Source: Acaricomes phytoseiuli DSM 14247 (GTDB lineage Bacteria; Actinomycetota; Actinomycetes; Actinomycetales; Micrococcaceae). From it: a stretch of 64,000 nucleotides of DNA. Where the stretch lies: positions 1 to 64,000 of the forward strand of contig NZ_AQXM01000052.1 of the NCBI RefSeq assembly GCF_000376245.1. The letters run 5' to 3'. A program made the position numbers and the translations under genes. Positions 24,937-34,275 of the stretch are shown in pieces (the first letter of the stretch is position 1; each line of letters begins with the position of its first letter). The notes beneath the pieces are model-generated. The model ran no database searches. It was given only the letters and a program-made list of their open reading frames with translations, and was not told the origin of the DNA.

Positions 24937-26553
24937 ATGACCTCATCACCGAACGCTCCGGACGCCCCCGGCACGGTTCCGCTGGGCACTGTTCAGCTGG
25001 GCACTGTCCGGCTGGGCACGAGTGCCCTGACCCCGGAGCAGGTGGTTTCCGTCGCCCGCGATGGTGCGCCGGTGGAGCTGAGCAACGAGGCGCTCGCGGC
25101 TATCGAAGAATCCCGAGCGGTCATCGAGGCTCTCGTCGATGATGAGACCCCGCACTACGGGGTTTCCACAGGCTTCGGCGCACTGGCCACCAAGCACATT
25201 CCGGTGGAAATGCGCAGCCAGCTGCAGCGCTCTCTGATCCGATCACACGCCGCCTCCTCCGGTGCGGAAGTGGACCGGGAAGTCATCCGCGGGCTCATGC
25301 TCGGCCGGCTCGCGACACTGGCCAAAGGCCGCACCGGGGTGCGCACTGACGTCGCCCGGGCCTATGCCGATCTGCTCAACGCGGGGATCACCCCGGTGGT
25401 CGGCGAATACGGCTCCCTGGGCTGCTCCGGAGACCTCGCCCCGCTCTCCCACTGCGCGCTGGCACTGATGGGCGAAGGCGAGGTCCGGGACCACGCCGGT
25501 GTGCGCATGCCGGCCGAACAGGCTCTCGCCGAGGCCGGGCTGAAACCCATCGAGCTCAAGGAAAAAGAAGGCCTCGCCCTGATCAACGGCACCGACGGCA
25601 TGCTCGGCATGCTGCTGCTGGCCCTGCATGATCTACGGCGGCTACTGAGCACCGCGGACCTCGCTGCGGCGATGAGCGTCGAGGGCCTGCTCGGCACCGA
25701 TTCCGTCTTCGCCGCAGATCTGCACGAGCTGCGGCCGCATCCGGGCCAGATCGATGCTGCGGCCAATCTGCGCACATTGCTCGCCGGCTCCCCGCTGATC
25801 GCGCAGCATCGGGCGGAGAGCTCCTTCACCCGGGTTCAAGACGCTTACTCCTTGCGCTGCGCACCGCAGGTGCACGGCGCGGCTCGGGCTACCGTCGCCC
25901 ATGCCGAATCGGTCGCGGGCTACGAGCTCGCTTCCGCCATTGACAACCCGGTGGTGACCACTGACGGCCGGGTCAAATCGAATGGCAATTTCCACGGTGC
26001 GCCCATCGGCTACGCCCTGGACTTCCTGGCCATCGCCGTCGCGGACCTCGCCTCGATGAGCGAACGCCGCACCGACCGGTTCCTGGACAAAGCCCGCAAC
26101 CACGGGCTCAACGCCTTCCTCGCGGATGATCCCGGCGTGGATTCCGGGCATATGATCGCCCAGTACACGCAAGCCGGGATCGTTTCCGAGCTCAAGCGGC
26201 TGGCGGTCCCCGCCTCGGTGGATTCGATCCCCTCCTCCGCGATGCAGGAAGACCACGTTTCCATGGGCTGGGCCGCCGGACTCAAACTGCGCCGAGCCAT
26301 CGACGGCCTGGCCCGGGTGCTCGCGGTGGAGATCCTCACTGCGGCCAGGGCGATGGACTTCCGCGACGGCGGGCTGGAGACCGCGCAGACCGCCGCGGCG
26401 ACCACCGCGGTGCGGGCGGCGGTCCGGGCGCACGTTCCCGGCCCGGGCGCAGACCGTTATCTCGCCCCGGAGATCGAAGCCGTCCTGGAGCTCGTGATGA
26501 GCGGTGCCCTGCTCGACGCTGCTGAAACCGCCCTGGCAGAACCCCTGCGCTAG
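24937..26553 (+). CDS. hutH: histidine ammonia-lyase HutH
   Basis: 538 residues. It removes ammonia from L-histidine to give urocanate, the first step of the pathway. The MIO-forming tripeptide lies in YGSLGCSGDLAPLSH, residues 163-165 being Cys-Ser-Gly rather than the textbook Ala-Ser-Gly. Other motifs: HYGVSTGFGALA, LINGTDGMLG, and QDAYSLRCAPQVHGA. ATG 24937 is preferred, since the further upstream frame overlaps iclR. The N-terminus has three LGT repeats from a 15-bp tandem repeat. Divergent from iclR-hutU-M20-hutF-hutI. Confidence 0.96.
   Translation: MTSSPNAPDAPGTVPLGTVQLGTVRLGTSALTPEQVVSVARDGAPVELSNEALAAIEESRAVIEALVDDETPHYGVSTGFGALATKHIPVEMRSQLQRSLIRSHAASSGAEVDREVIRGLMLGRLATLAKGRTGVRTDVARAYADLLNAGITPVVGEYGSLGCSGDLAPLSHCALALMGEGEVRDHAGVRMPAEQALAEAGLKPIELKEKEGLALINGTDGMLGMLLLALHDLRRLLSTADLAAAMSVEGLLGTDSVFAADLHELRPHPGQIDAAANLRTLLAGSPLIAQHRAESSFTRVQDAYSLRCAPQVHGAARATVAHAESVAGYELASAIDNPVVTTDGRVKSNGNFHGAPIGYALDFLAIAVADLASMSERRTDRFLDKARNHGLNAFLADDPGVDSGHMIAQYTQAGIVSELKRLAVPASVDSIPSSAMQEDHVSMGWAAGLKLRRAIDGLARVLAVEILTAARAMDFRDGGLETAQTAAATTAVRAAVRAHVPGPGADRYLAPEIEAVLELVMSGALLDAAETALAEPLR
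24976..25020. repeat. 15-bp tandem repeat, three copies, in hutH
   Basis: Units start at 24976, 24991 and 25006 and read V-x-L-G-T in frame (VPLGT, VQLGT, VRLGT). Only the last unit aligns with the usual family N-terminus, so the first two look like a local expansion. Confidence 0.9.
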
Positions 26554-26559
26554 GCTCTG

Positions 26560-26622
26560 CGCTGAGTGGTCGGATGTGGCGACTTAGAATCCCGCTAAGT
26601 CGCCACATCCGACCACTCAGCG
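26560..26622. terminator. 28-bp hairpin, bidirectional terminator (CTGAGTGGTC type)
   Basis: Perfect arms 26560-26587 and 26595-26622 with a 7-nt loop, between convergent hutH and the TetR gene. The first 12 bases of the arm (CGCTGAGTGGTC) recur in the hairpin at 28444-28510. Confidence 0.9.
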
Positions 26623-26630
26623 CTGGGATT

Positions 26631-27203
26631 TTAAGCTTCGGGGCAGAGCCAGCACAGCACGGAATCCCGGACCTGTCTCGACAGCGATGAGCCCATTGCG
26701 GGTTCTGGACGGGTGATGAGGAAAAGCGTCACCCCGATATTGGTGGAGAGAATATGCGCTGCCGCCTCCTGGGGGTCCATGCCGGGGCGCAGCAGCCCCT
26801 CCTCCTGCGCCTGGGTGGTGCGCTGCAGCAAAAGCCGCTCCACCTCCTGCGCCGCGGAAGGCTGCGCCCCCGGATGCACTCGGCCGTACATCAGGATGTA
26901 GAGCGACGGGTTGTCCAGGCCGAATTCGACGTGATTGTCCCAGCCTTTTCGCAATGCCCCGATCGGATCGGCGATCCGGGTGCGCCCCGATTTGTTGTTG
27001 ATGTAGCTGTCGAAGGCGTAGCTCACCACAGCGTCCATGAGGCCCTGTTTGCTGCCGAAGTAATAGTAGAGCGTGGGCAACTGCACACCGGCGCGCTGAC
27101 AGATCGCCCGGAGCGGCACTTCCTCATGAGGTGCTGCGCTCACTAGCTCCGCGGCAGCCTCGAGAAGCCGCTGCCGCGTTTGCCCTTTGCCAGCTACTTT
27201 CAC
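26631..27203 (-). CDS. TetR-family regulator
   Basis: 190 residues, GTG start. HTH: RQRLLEAAAELV, then PLRAICQRAGVQLPTLYYYFGSKQGLMDAV, a textbook TetR N-terminus. The C-terminal ligand domain is of no group I can name. It is divergent from an SDR gene with a palindromic operator in the gap, so it probably represses itself and the SDR-SnoaL genes in response to an unknown small molecule. Confidence 0.9.
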   Translation of the reverse strand: MKVAGKGQTRQRLLEAAAELVSAAPHEEVPLRAICQRAGVQLPTLYYYFGSKQGLMDAVVSYAFDSYINNKSGRTRIADPIGALRKGWDNHVEFGLDNPSLYILMYGRVHPGAQPSAAQEVERLLLQRTTQAQEEGLLRPGMDPQEAAAHILSTNIGVTLFLITRPEPAMGSSLSRQVRDSVLCWLCPEA

Positions 27204-27221
27204 CTTAGTTATAGTAACCAG

Positions 27222-27236
27222 TGTATCAATGATACA
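27222..27236. promoter_or_regulatory. candidate TetR operator
   Basis: Perfect inverted repeat TGTATC-AAT-GATACA in the 65-bp gap between the TetR gene and the SDR gene, on an AT-rich stretch where both promoters should lie. Confidence 0.7.
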
Positions 27237-27268
27237 TAAACCATAATGGGGCTCATTAAGGAGGAAAA

Positions 27269-28024
27269 GTGAGCGAGAAAAAATTAGCCGGGAAAACAGC
27301 AGTGGTCGCTGCTGGGGCTAAGAATCTCGGGGGGCTCATCAGTCGGGACCTGGCGAAGCTGGGCGCCAATGTCGTGATCCACTATCACTCCGGTGGCACT
27401 GAAGCCGAGGCCAAGGAAACTCTGGCTGCGGTCGAAGCCGAAGGCGTCAAGGGATTGCTGGTTTCCGGAGATCTCACCAAAGTCAGTGAAGTAGAACGTC
27501 TGTTCCAGGAAGCCAAAACGGCTTTCGGGGGTGTTGATGTAGCGGTCAACACCGTGGGGAAAGTTCTGCGCAAACCGATTGTGGAAACCACAGAAGAAGA
27601 ATACGACTCGATGTTCGACATCAACTCGAAGTCGGCGTATTTCTTCATCCGTGAAGCAGGGAAGAACCTCAATGATGGCGGCCGAATCATCACCATCGTA
27701 ACCTCCCTGCTCGCTGCCTTCACCGATGGCTACTCCACCTATGCCGGCGGTAAGGCTCCCGTAGAGCACTTCACCCGGGCTGCCGCGAAAGAGTTCGCAG
27801 AACGCGGTATCTCAGTGAACAACATCGGCCCCGGGCCGATGGATACACCGTTCTTCTACGGACAGGAGACTCCGGAGCGCACTGCCTTCCATCAATCGCA
27901 GGCGATGGGGAATCAGCTGACCAAGATCGAGGAAATCTCGCCCGTGGTCACGTTCCTCGCAACCGACGGCGGCTGGATCACAGGGCAGACGCTCTTCGCC
28001 AACGGCGGGTACACCACTCGCTGA
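27269..28024 (+). CDS. short-chain dehydrogenase/reductase (SDR)
   Basis: 251 residues, GTG start with an AAGGAGG site eight bases upstream. Rossmann motif VVAAGAKNLGGLI (a variant of TGxxxGIG), AVNTVGK in place of NNAG, and the catalytic Ser in IVTSLLAAF with YSTYAGGK supplying Tyr and Lys. The C-terminus GGWITGQTLFANGGY is typical of classical SDRs. NAD(P)H-dependent oxidoreductase of unknown substrate, probably under the divergent TetR. The SnoaL gene follows after 87 bases. Confidence 0.92.
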   Translation: MSEKKLAGKTAVVAAGAKNLGGLISRDLAKLGANVVIHYHSGGTEAEAKETLAAVEAEGVKGLLVSGDLTKVSEVERLFQEAKTAFGGVDVAVNTVGKVLRKPIVETTEEEYDSMFDINSKSAYFFIREAGKNLNDGGRIITIVTSLLAAFTDGYSTYAGGKAPVEHFTRAAAKEFAERGISVNNIGPGPMDTPFFYGQETPERTAFHQSQAMGNQLTKIEEISPVVTFLATDGGWITGQTLFANGGYTTR

Positions 28025-28111
28025 GCAGTCTCCAGCTACTGCACCACCCCGGTGGCGGAGCCAACAGCTCGGCTTACCGAACCTCAGAGAAAACCTCACA
28101 AAGGAGATGCT

Positions 28112-28438
28112 ATGAGCGTTGAATTACCCGAAGCTCTGCAGCAAGCGGTAGACGCCATCAATGCGGCGGATACCGAGAAATTCGTCTCGGCCTTCGCGCA
28201 GAACGGAAAAGTCAATGACTGGGGCCGCGTGCTCAACGGTCACGACGGAGTGCGCAGCTGGGCTGGAAGCGACGCCATCGGCGCCAAAGCGCAGATGTCC
28301 GTGACCTCAGCCAGCACCGAAGGCGATGTCACCGAAATCGAATTCGACTGGCGCAGCAATGTCTTCAACGGCAAGTCATCGGCTTTTGTGACGATCCAGG
28401 AGGGGAAGATCACCGAGTTCCGGATCCCGCCCGCCTAA
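28112..28438 (+). CDS. SnoaL/NTF2-like small protein
   Basis: 108 residues from ATG 28112, which has AAAGGAGA before it. The pattern LQQAVDAINAADTEKFVSAF, then WGRVLNGHDGVRSW and a beta-rich end (VTIQEGKITEFRI), is that of the SnoaL-like/NTF2-like fold. Members bind or isomerise small hydrophobic ligands. No catalytic assignment is possible. Probably co-transcribed with the SDR gene. Confidence 0.8.
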   Translation: MSVELPEALQQAVDAINAADTEKFVSAFAQNGKVNDWGRVLNGHDGVRSWAGSDAIGAKAQMSVTSASTEGDVTEIEFDWRSNVFNGKSSAFVTIQEGKITEFRIPPA

Positions 28439-28443
28439 ACTCT

Positions 28444-28510
28444 CACGCTGAGTGGTCAGTTCTGGTGGGTCCGGGGGACTCTAACCCACCAGAACTGACC
28501 ACTCAGCGTG
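28444..28510. terminator. 27-bp hairpin, bidirectional terminator (CTGAGTGGTC type)
   Basis: Perfect arms 28444-28470 and 28484-28510 with a 13-nt loop, between the SnoaL gene and convergent kbl. Shares the arm sequence CGCTGAGTGGTC with the hairpin at 26560-26622. Confidence 0.9.
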
Positions 28511-29743
28511 TTAGCGCGAGACCTCTTCCCGGGCCGCGATGAAGGCCTGGACGCAGCGCTCCACGTCTTCTTCCGAATGGGCGGCGGAGAGCTGAACCCG
28601 GATCCTGGCCTGATCGCGGGGAACCACGGGGAAACTGAACGCGGTGACGTAGACCCCATGCGCCAGCATCGATTCAGCTATGCGCCCGGCCAACACAGCA
28701 TCCCCGAACATCACGGGGATGATGGCGTGCTCTCCGTCGAGGAGCTCGAAGCCCTCCTCAGCCATCCGGCTTCGGAAAAGAGCGGCGTTCGCGAAAAGCC
28801 GCTCGCGCAGTGAGGCGCTGCCTTCGACGAGATCCAGCGCAGTGAGCGTCGCCGCGACGATCGACGGCGCCAGCGAATTGGAGAACAGATAAGGGCGCGC
28901 TCGCTGCCGCAGCATGGTTACGATCTCAGCGCGCCCGGAGACATAGCCGCCGGAAGCCCCGCCGAGCGCTTTGCCGAACGTGCCGGTGTAGATATCCACC
29001 CGATCCGATACCTCGGCGTGCTCCGGAGTGCCCGCGCCGGTCTCCCCCATGAACCCGACGGCATGGGAGTCATCCACCATGACGAGCGCGCCGTAGCGGT
29101 CCGCCAGGTCGCAGATCTCTCGCAACGGAGCCAGATACCCGTCCATGGAGAAGACGCCGTCGGTCACCACGATGATCCGGCGCGCACCCGCTCCATCGTT
29201 GTGCTCCTGGCTGGCTTGCTTGAGCTTGGCCTCCAGGTCCGCCATATCCCGGTTCGCATACCGGTATCGAGCGGCCTTGGAGAGCCTGATGCCGTCGATG
29301 ATCGAGGCGTGGTTGAGCGCATCCGAGATGATCGCGTCCTCTGGGCCGAAAAGCGACTCGAAGACGCCGCCGTTCGCATCGAAGCAGGAGGAGAACAGGA
29401 TGGTTCCCTCGGTGCCCAGGAACTCGGAGACCCGGCGCTCCAGCTCCAGATGCCCGTCCTGAGTGCCACAGATGAAGCGCACACTGGCCATACCGAATCC
29501 GCGCTCCTGAAGAGCGTTCTGCGCGGAGCCGATGATCTTCGGATGGTCCGCCAGGCCCAGATAGTTATTGGCGCAGAAATTCAGTACTTCCTGCGCAGGC
29601 CCCGTTGCCTGCCCCTGCGCATCCAGGGCGGCCGCTGAGATCTGCGCGCCCTGGGGTGAAGAAATCTCTCGTTCGGCCTTGAACAAACCGGAGTCGCGCA
29701 GCTCGGTAAGCTCCGCCGCCAGCTCCTCTTTGATCGTATACAT
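28511..29743 (-). CDS. kbl: glycine C-acetyltransferase (2-amino-3-ketobutyrate CoA ligase)
   Basis: 410 residues. PLP enzyme of the alpha-oxoamine synthase family that splits 2-amino-3-oxobutyrate with CoA into glycine and acetyl-CoA. Motifs: [26 protein letters not shown], and the cofactor lysine in [14 protein letters not shown]. Its ATG has a GAGGAGAACAG site. It follows tdh by 41 bases on the same strand, giving the two-step threonine-to-glycine route. Confidence 0.95.
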   Translation of the reverse strand: MYTIKEELAAELTELRDSGLFKAEREISSPQGAQISAAALDAQGQATGPAQEVLNFCANNYLGLADHPKIIGSAQNALQERGFGMASVRFICGTQDGHLELERRVSEFLGTEGTILFSSCFDANGGVFESLFGPEDAIISDALNHASIIDGIRLSKAARYRYANRDMADLEAKLKQASQEHNDGAGARRIIVVTDGVFSMDGYLAPLREICDLADRYGALVMVDDSHAVGFMGETGAGTPEHAEVSDRVDIYTGTFGKALGGASGGYVSGRAEIVTMLRQRARPYLFSNSLAPSIVAATLTALDLVEGSASLRERLFANAALFRSRMAEEGFELLDGEHAIIPVMFGDAVLAGRIAESMLAHGVYVTAFSFPVVPRDQARIRVQLSAAHSEEDVERCVQAFIAAREEVSR

Positions 29744-29784
29744 CTGTTCTCCTCAGGAACGTCGGAAATCCTAAAAAGGAAATC

Positions 29785-30831
29785 TTAGAAATCAGTCCAG
29801 TCCAGGACCACTTTGCCACCCTGCCCGGCGCGGGCGATATCGAAGGCGGTCTGCCATTGCGCAGCGGGCAGCACATCGGTGATGATCGAGGCGATGCTTT
29901 TGCGCAGTTCAGGGTTCGCATCGAGCATGGCGCTCATCGCGTACCAGGTCTCATACATCTCGCGCCCATAGATGCCTTTGAGCGTCAGCATATGCGTCAC
30001 AACCTTCGCCCAGTCGATCTCGATACTCGCGGCGGGCAGGCCCAGCATCGCGATCCGGCCACCGTGGTTCATGTTCTCGATCATCTCCGGCAGGGCGGTG
30101 GGGTGGCCGGACATCTCAAGCCCGATGTCGAAGCCTTCGCGCATGCCCAGTTGCCGCTGCGCTTCGTTCACTCGCATCCGGGAGACATCTATCGCGATGT
30201 CCACCCCGAGGGATCTGGCCAGCTCCAGGCGCGGGGCGGAGACATCGGTGATAACTATTTTGCGAGCTCCGGCGTGCCGGGCCACGGCAATGGCCATCAG
30301 CCCGATGGGCCCGGCTCCTGTGATCAGCACGTCTTCGCCGAGCACGGGGAAAGCCAGCGCGGTGTGCGCGGCGTTGCCGAACGGGTCGAAAACGGCTCCG
30401 AGCTCCGGGGTGATGGCGTCATCACGATGCACCCAAACATTGGTCTCCGGAATCACCACGTATTCGGCAAAAGCGCCGTTCCGCTGCCCCCCCACGCTGG
30501 AGGTGCGGATGCACATCTGGCGGCGGCCCGCCCGGCAATTGCGACAGGTTCCGCAGACGATATGACCTTCGCCGGAGACCCGGTCTCCGACGGCGACATC
30601 GCGAACTCCGGAGCCTACCTCGACGACTTCGCCGTAGAACTCGTGCCCCGGGATGAGCGGGGTCTGAATGCTCGCCGCTGCCCAGGCATCCCAGCTCTCG
30701 ATATGCAGATCCGTGCCGCAGATACCCGTCGCCATGACCCTGATCTTGACGTCGTACTCCCCCGGCTCCGGTTCAGGGCACTCGACGAACTCGAACCCGG
30801 ACTGCGGAGCCGACTTGAAAAGAGCCCTCAT
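29785..30831 (-). CDS. tdh: L-threonine 3-dehydrogenase
   Basis: 348 residues from ATG 30831; a longer frame upstream runs into the divergent lysR promoter and is not family-like. Zn-dependent medium-chain dehydrogenase: [14 protein letters not shown] and GHEFYGEV (catalytic Zn), [15 protein letters not shown] (structural Zn), and Rossmann [15 protein letters not shown]. It oxidises threonine to 2-amino-3-oxobutyrate with NAD, which Kbl then cleaves. Divergent from a LysR gene that probably controls it. Confidence 0.94.
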   Translation of the reverse strand: MRALFKSAPQSGFEFVECPEPEPGEYDVKIRVMATGICGTDLHIESWDAWAAASIQTPLIPGHEFYGEVVEVGSGVRDVAVGDRVSGEGHIVCGTCRNCRAGRRQMCIRTSSVGGQRNGAFAEYVVIPETNVWVHRDDAITPELGAVFDPFGNAAHTALAFPVLGEDVLITGAGPIGLMAIAVARHAGARKIVITDVSAPRLELARSLGVDIAIDVSRMRVNEAQRQLGMREGFDIGLEMSGHPTALPEMIENMNHGGRIAMLGLPAASIEIDWAKVVTHMLTLKGIYGREMYETWYAMSAMLDANPELRKSIASIITDVLPAAQWQTAFDIARAGQGGKVVLDWTDF

Positions 30832-30854
30832 CGCTGCTGTGCCTTCATGCTCCC

Positions 30855-30912
30855 CATTAGATGCTCCTGAACACATTAGAACAACCTCATCTGACTGAAG
30901 AAACATTTTAGA
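30855..30912. promoter_or_regulatory. repeated CATTAGA motif between tdh and lysR
   Basis: CATTAGA occurs at 30855 and 30874, and CATTTTAGA at 30904, within the 90-bp divergent gap. Repeated half-sites of this kind fit a LysR-type binding region, but the assignment is tentative. Confidence 0.4.
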
Positions 30913-30921
30913 ATTCACTAC

Positions 30922-31866
30922 ATGGATGTTCATCAGCTGAAACTGCTGCGCGAACTCGGCGAACTCGGCAGCGTGACCGCGGTGGCGGAGACCCTGTACG
31001 TCACCCCGTCCGCGGTCTCGCAGCAGTTGGCGCAGCTGCAGCGCCAGGTCGACGTCCCGCTGACCCGGAAACAGGGCCGATCGCTTGTACTCACCGAGGC
31101 CGGCCGAGCACTGGCAGAAGCTTCGCTTGAGGTGATGCAGGCTATGGCCCGGGCCCGGGCGGCGGTAGAAGGCCATCTGGATGCACCTTCCGGAACGGTG
31201 ACTGTCAGCCCTTTTCACAGTGCCGGCCAAGCCTTATTCGGTGTGCTACTGCAAAAACTCCAGCAGCACCCCGGACTAGAGTTGCGCCTGGCCGACGAAG
31301 ACGTCGCCGAATCGGACTTCCCCGCCCTCACCGGGCGTTATGACCTGGTGCTGGCGCACCGGATGTCGCATAGCGAAGACTGGGCATCGTCGAATATCTC
31401 CGTGACGGCTCTTGCGGAAGAACCCTTCGATATCGTGCTGCCGACTGAGCACCCACTGGCTTCCCGCACCTCGCTGCGCCCGCAGGATGTCGCCGGTGAA
31501 GCGTGGGTCACCTCCCGCGCGGGGTTCTCCCCCGATGATGTGCTTTCCGCCATCGCGGTGCTGGCGGACCAACCGGTCCGGGTGGCCCACCGAGTCAACG
31601 ACTATGCTGCTGTAGCCGCGATCGTCGCCCATGGCGGCGGCGTCCTCGGCCTGCTGCCCAGGCTCCTGGGCACCGCGAATCTTCCCTCGGGACTGGTTCT
31701 GAGACCGCTCGAGGGGATTCATACCCGGCGCCGGATCGACCTGCTCAGCCGGCCGGAGAACCTGGCGCGCCGTTCGGTGCAGCTCGTAGCACAGGCCCTG
31801 CAGGATGTGCTTTCAGAACTTCAAGAAAACCTCCCAATTGTCTCGGAACTGCCCGGAAAGCCTTGA
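30922..31866 (+). CDS. LysR-family regulator divergent from tdh-kbl
   Basis: 314 residues. N-terminal [22 protein letters not shown] with [20 protein letters not shown], then a LysR substrate-binding domain from about 90 to 300 ([24 protein letters not shown]). Its divergent arrangement next to tdh-kbl suggests control of threonine degradation, although the regulated gene is not proven. The effector is unknown. Confidence 0.9.
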   Translation: MDVHQLKLLRELGELGSVTAVAETLYVTPSAVSQQLAQLQRQVDVPLTRKQGRSLVLTEAGRALAEASLEVMQAMARARAAVEGHLDAPSGTVTVSPFHSAGQALFGVLLQKLQQHPGLELRLADEDVAESDFPALTGRYDLVLAHRMSHSEDWASSNISVTALAEEPFDIVLPTEHPLASRTSLRPQDVAGEAWVTSRAGFSPDDVLSAIAVLADQPVRVAHRVNDYAAVAAIVAHGGGVLGLLPRLLGTANLPSGLVLRPLEGIHTRRRIDLLSRPENLARRSVQLVAQALQDVLSELQENLPIVSELPGKP

Positions 31867-31952
31867 GTCTGCAGTTGCGGATCACGCAGGGTTAGTGACA
31901 ACCGGAATCAACGATGAATCCGGTACACTGCGACATTCCCATGGAGGAACCC

Positions 31953-32666
31953 ATGAAATTCAGCACTTTCTTTGCCGGTGCAGCGATAGCTGCCATGGCG
32001 CTCGGCGGGGCTACCCTTCCCGCGAACGCCCAGAGCGATGCGCCGAGCCCGGAGATCGTCGGCGGCAGTAACGCGGACTTCTCGCAAGTCCCGTTCACCG
32101 CTAAGCTCCTGTCAAATGGCAGTTTCACCTGCACTTCTTCGGTGATCTCAGCGGCCTGGGTACTGACCGCGAGGCATTGCCTGGGTGGAAACATCAGCGT
32201 CCAGGTCGGCAGCGCCAGCCTCAATGGCGGCAGCCGTATCGCAGCCAAGCGCACGGTGGCCTGGAGCCAGGGAGATCTGGCCCTAGTGGAGCTCGCCCAG
32301 CCCTACAACACCAGGTACCCCACCCTGGACTCCGGCGTACCCTCCACGGGCAGCACCGGCAATATCTACGGCTGGGGCCGGGAAACCCCTAACGGACCGC
32401 CGGCATCCCAGCTCAAAACTGCCACGGTACGGGTCACGGGCACCAGCACTGATGCTTACGGCGGAGTCGCGATCGCGCACCGCGGCGTCAACGGCCAGGC
32501 CTGGAAGGGCGATTCCGGCGGCCCGCTAATCGTCAACGGCAAGCTCACCGGCGTAGCCTCCACGAGTGCCAGCGGCGGAAGCAACCCGAACGCAGCGTCC
32601 TACTACACCTCGGTGGCCTATGGCGCTTTCTGGATCCAGCAGGTCACCGGGATCCGCGCGAACTAG
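31953..32666 (+). CDS. secreted trypsin-like serine protease (S1)
   Basis: 237 residues from ATG 31953, preceded by GGAGGAACC; earlier in-frame ATGs are less well placed. Signal peptide with cleavage after LPANA (26), short propeptide, then mature start IVGGSN (35). Catalytic triad: His75 in TARHC, Asp108 in QGDLALVEL, Ser188 in GDSGGP. Cys60 and Cys76 could form the conserved disulfide. An extracellular protease, perhaps self-activated by cleavage before IVGG. It stands alone, downstream of lysR on the same strand. Confidence 0.93.
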   Translation: MKFSTFFAGAAIAAMALGGATLPANAQSDAPSPEIVGGSNADFSQVPFTAKLLSNGSFTCTSSVISAAWVLTARHCLGGNISVQVGSASLNGGSRIAAKRTVAWSQGDLALVELAQPYNTRYPTLDSGVPSTGSTGNIYGWGRETPNGPPASQLKTATVRVTGTSTDAYGGVAIAHRGVNGQAWKGDSGGPLIVNGKLTGVASTSASGGSNPNAASYYTSVAYGAFWIQQVTGIRAN

Positions 32667-32688
32667 CCCCACCAAAAATGAGGGTCTC

Positions 32689-32730
32689 CGTGACTTTTGA
32701 TGCCCTACGTAGGGCATCAAAAGTCACGGA
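32689..32730. terminator. 42-bp perfect palindrome, bidirectional terminator (GTGACTTTTGA type)
   Basis: Two 21-base arms with no loop between the trypsin gene and convergent gatB. The arm start CCGTGACTTTTGA is shared with the hairpin at 56589-56648. Confidence 0.9.
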
Positions 32731-32756
32731 AGGCCTCAAAAATGGGGAGGGGAGGG

Positions 32757-34274
32757 TCAGCCTTCGACGCCCACGGTCTGCAGGATCAGCTCCCGCACCC
32801 GGCCGGCGTCGGCCTGGCCGCGGGTCGCCTTCATCACCGCGCCGACGATGGCACCGGCCGCCTGCACCTTACCGCCGCGGATCTTCTCCGCGACATCGGG
32901 CTGTGCGGCCAGGGCTTCATCGATAGCAGCCTGCAGTGCGCTGTCATCCGAAACGACTTCCAGTCCGCGTGCGGAGACCACCTCGGCCGGGCTGCCCTCC
33001 CCCGCCAGCACGCCATCGAGAACTTCCCGGGCGAGCTTGTCATTGATCGTGCCGGCATCGATGAGCTGCTGCAGCTCGACGACGGTCTGCGGGCTGATAC
33101 CGAGCTCTGCAGGCTCCACTTCGGCGACCTTGGCGCGGCGGGCGATCTCGCCCATCCACCACTTACGGGCCACCGCGGCGGTGGCTCCGGCAGCGATGGT
33201 GGCTTCGATCTCATCGAGCAGCCCCGCATTGACAACATCCCGGAATTCGAAATCGGAGTACCCCCAGTCGGCGTGCAGCCGCTTGCGGCGGACCGAAGGA
33301 GCCTCCGGCATCTGCGCGCGCAGAGCCTCCACCCACTCCGACGTGGTCACAATGGGCACGAGGTCCGGTTCCGGGAAATAGCGGTAATCCTCGGCATCGG
33401 ATTTGGGCCGCCCCGAGGTGGTGCTGCGGGTGTCCTCGTGCCAGTGCCGGGTTTCCTGGACGACTTTCTGCCCGGCATCGAGGATCCCGGCGTGCCTGCT
33501 GATCTCGAAGCGCACGGCGTGCTCAACCGCACGCAGTGAATTGACGTTCTTGGTCTCCGAGCGCGTGCCGAATTCCGTGGAACCCTTCGGCATGAGCGAG
33601 ACGTTGGCGTCGCAGCGGACGTTGCCGCGTTCCATCCGGGCATCCGAGACACCGAGGCCCTTGACGATCTCCCGGATCGCCGCAACATAGGCCTTGGCCA
33701 GTTCCGGAGCCCTGGATCCCGCGCCCACGATGGGCTTCGTCACGATCTCCACGAGGGGCACACCGGCGCGGTTGTAATCCACCAGCGAGTAGTCCGCGCC
33801 CTGGATGCGGCCGCTCGTCCCGGCGTGGGTCAGCTTCCCGGCGTCTTCTTCCATATGCGCGCGCTCGATCTCCACCCGGAAGACCTCGCCGTCGGAGAGC
33901 TCGATGTCCAAGTGGCCCTCGAAGGCGATCGGCTCATCGTACTGCGAGGTCTGGAAGTTCTTCGGGGCGTCCGGGTAGAAGTAGTTCTTCCTGGCGAAGC
34001 GGCAGAACGGGGCGATCTGGCAGCCGAGCGCCAGGCCGATTTTGATGGAGCTCTCCACCGCGGCTTTATTGACTACGGGAAGGACTCCGGGCAGGCCCAG
34101 GTCTACTTCATTGACCATCGTGTTCGGCTCGCCGCCGAAGATATTCGGCGCGGAGGAGAACATCTTGCTCGCGGTGTTCAGCTCCACGTGGACTTCGAAG
34201 CCGAGCACCGGTTCGTACTTCTCCATCGCCTCATCGAAGGGCACCAGGGGTGTCTGCATTGTTGCCTCGCTCAT
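32757..34274 (-). CDS. gatB: Asp-tRNA(Asn)/Glu-tRNA(Gln) amidotransferase subunit B
   Basis: 505 residues from ATG 34274, which begins one base after the gatA stop; the longer frame lies inside gatA. GatB holds the kinase/tRNA-binding part of the GatCAB complex, which converts misacylated Glu-tRNA(Gln) and Asp-tRNA(Asn). Motifs: [41 protein letters not shown] and [14 protein letters not shown], with a YqeY-like tail domain at the C-terminus. Confidence 0.97.
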   Translation of the reverse strand: MSEATMQTPLVPFDEAMEKYEPVLGFEVHVELNTASKMFSSAPNIFGGEPNTMVNEVDLGLPGVLPVVNKAAVESSIKIGLALGCQIAPFCRFARKNYFYPDAPKNFQTSQYDEPIAFEGHLDIELSDGEVFRVEIERAHMEEDAGKLTHAGTSGRIQGADYSLVDYNRAGVPLVEIVTKPIVGAGSRAPELAKAYVAAIREIVKGLGVSDARMERGNVRCDANVSLMPKGSTEFGTRSETKNVNSLRAVEHAVRFEISRHAGILDAGQKVVQETRHWHEDTRSTTSGRPKSDAEDYRYFPEPDLVPIVTTSEWVEALRAQMPEAPSVRRKRLHADWGYSDFEFRDVVNAGLLDEIEATIAAGATAAVARKWWMGEIARRAKVAEVEPAELGISPQTVVELQQLIDAGTINDKLAREVLDGVLAGEGSPAEVVSARGLEVVSDDSALQAAIDEALAAQPDVAEKIRGGKVQAAGAIVGAVMKATRGQADAGRVRELILQTVGVEG

Positions 34275-34275
34275 C

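Noticed and set aside
32667-32760. Palindrome 32689-32730 as an attachment site or IS end
   Set aside because: It is a simple symmetric hairpin at a convergent junction, shares its arm with another junction hairpin, and has no integrase or transposase nearby.
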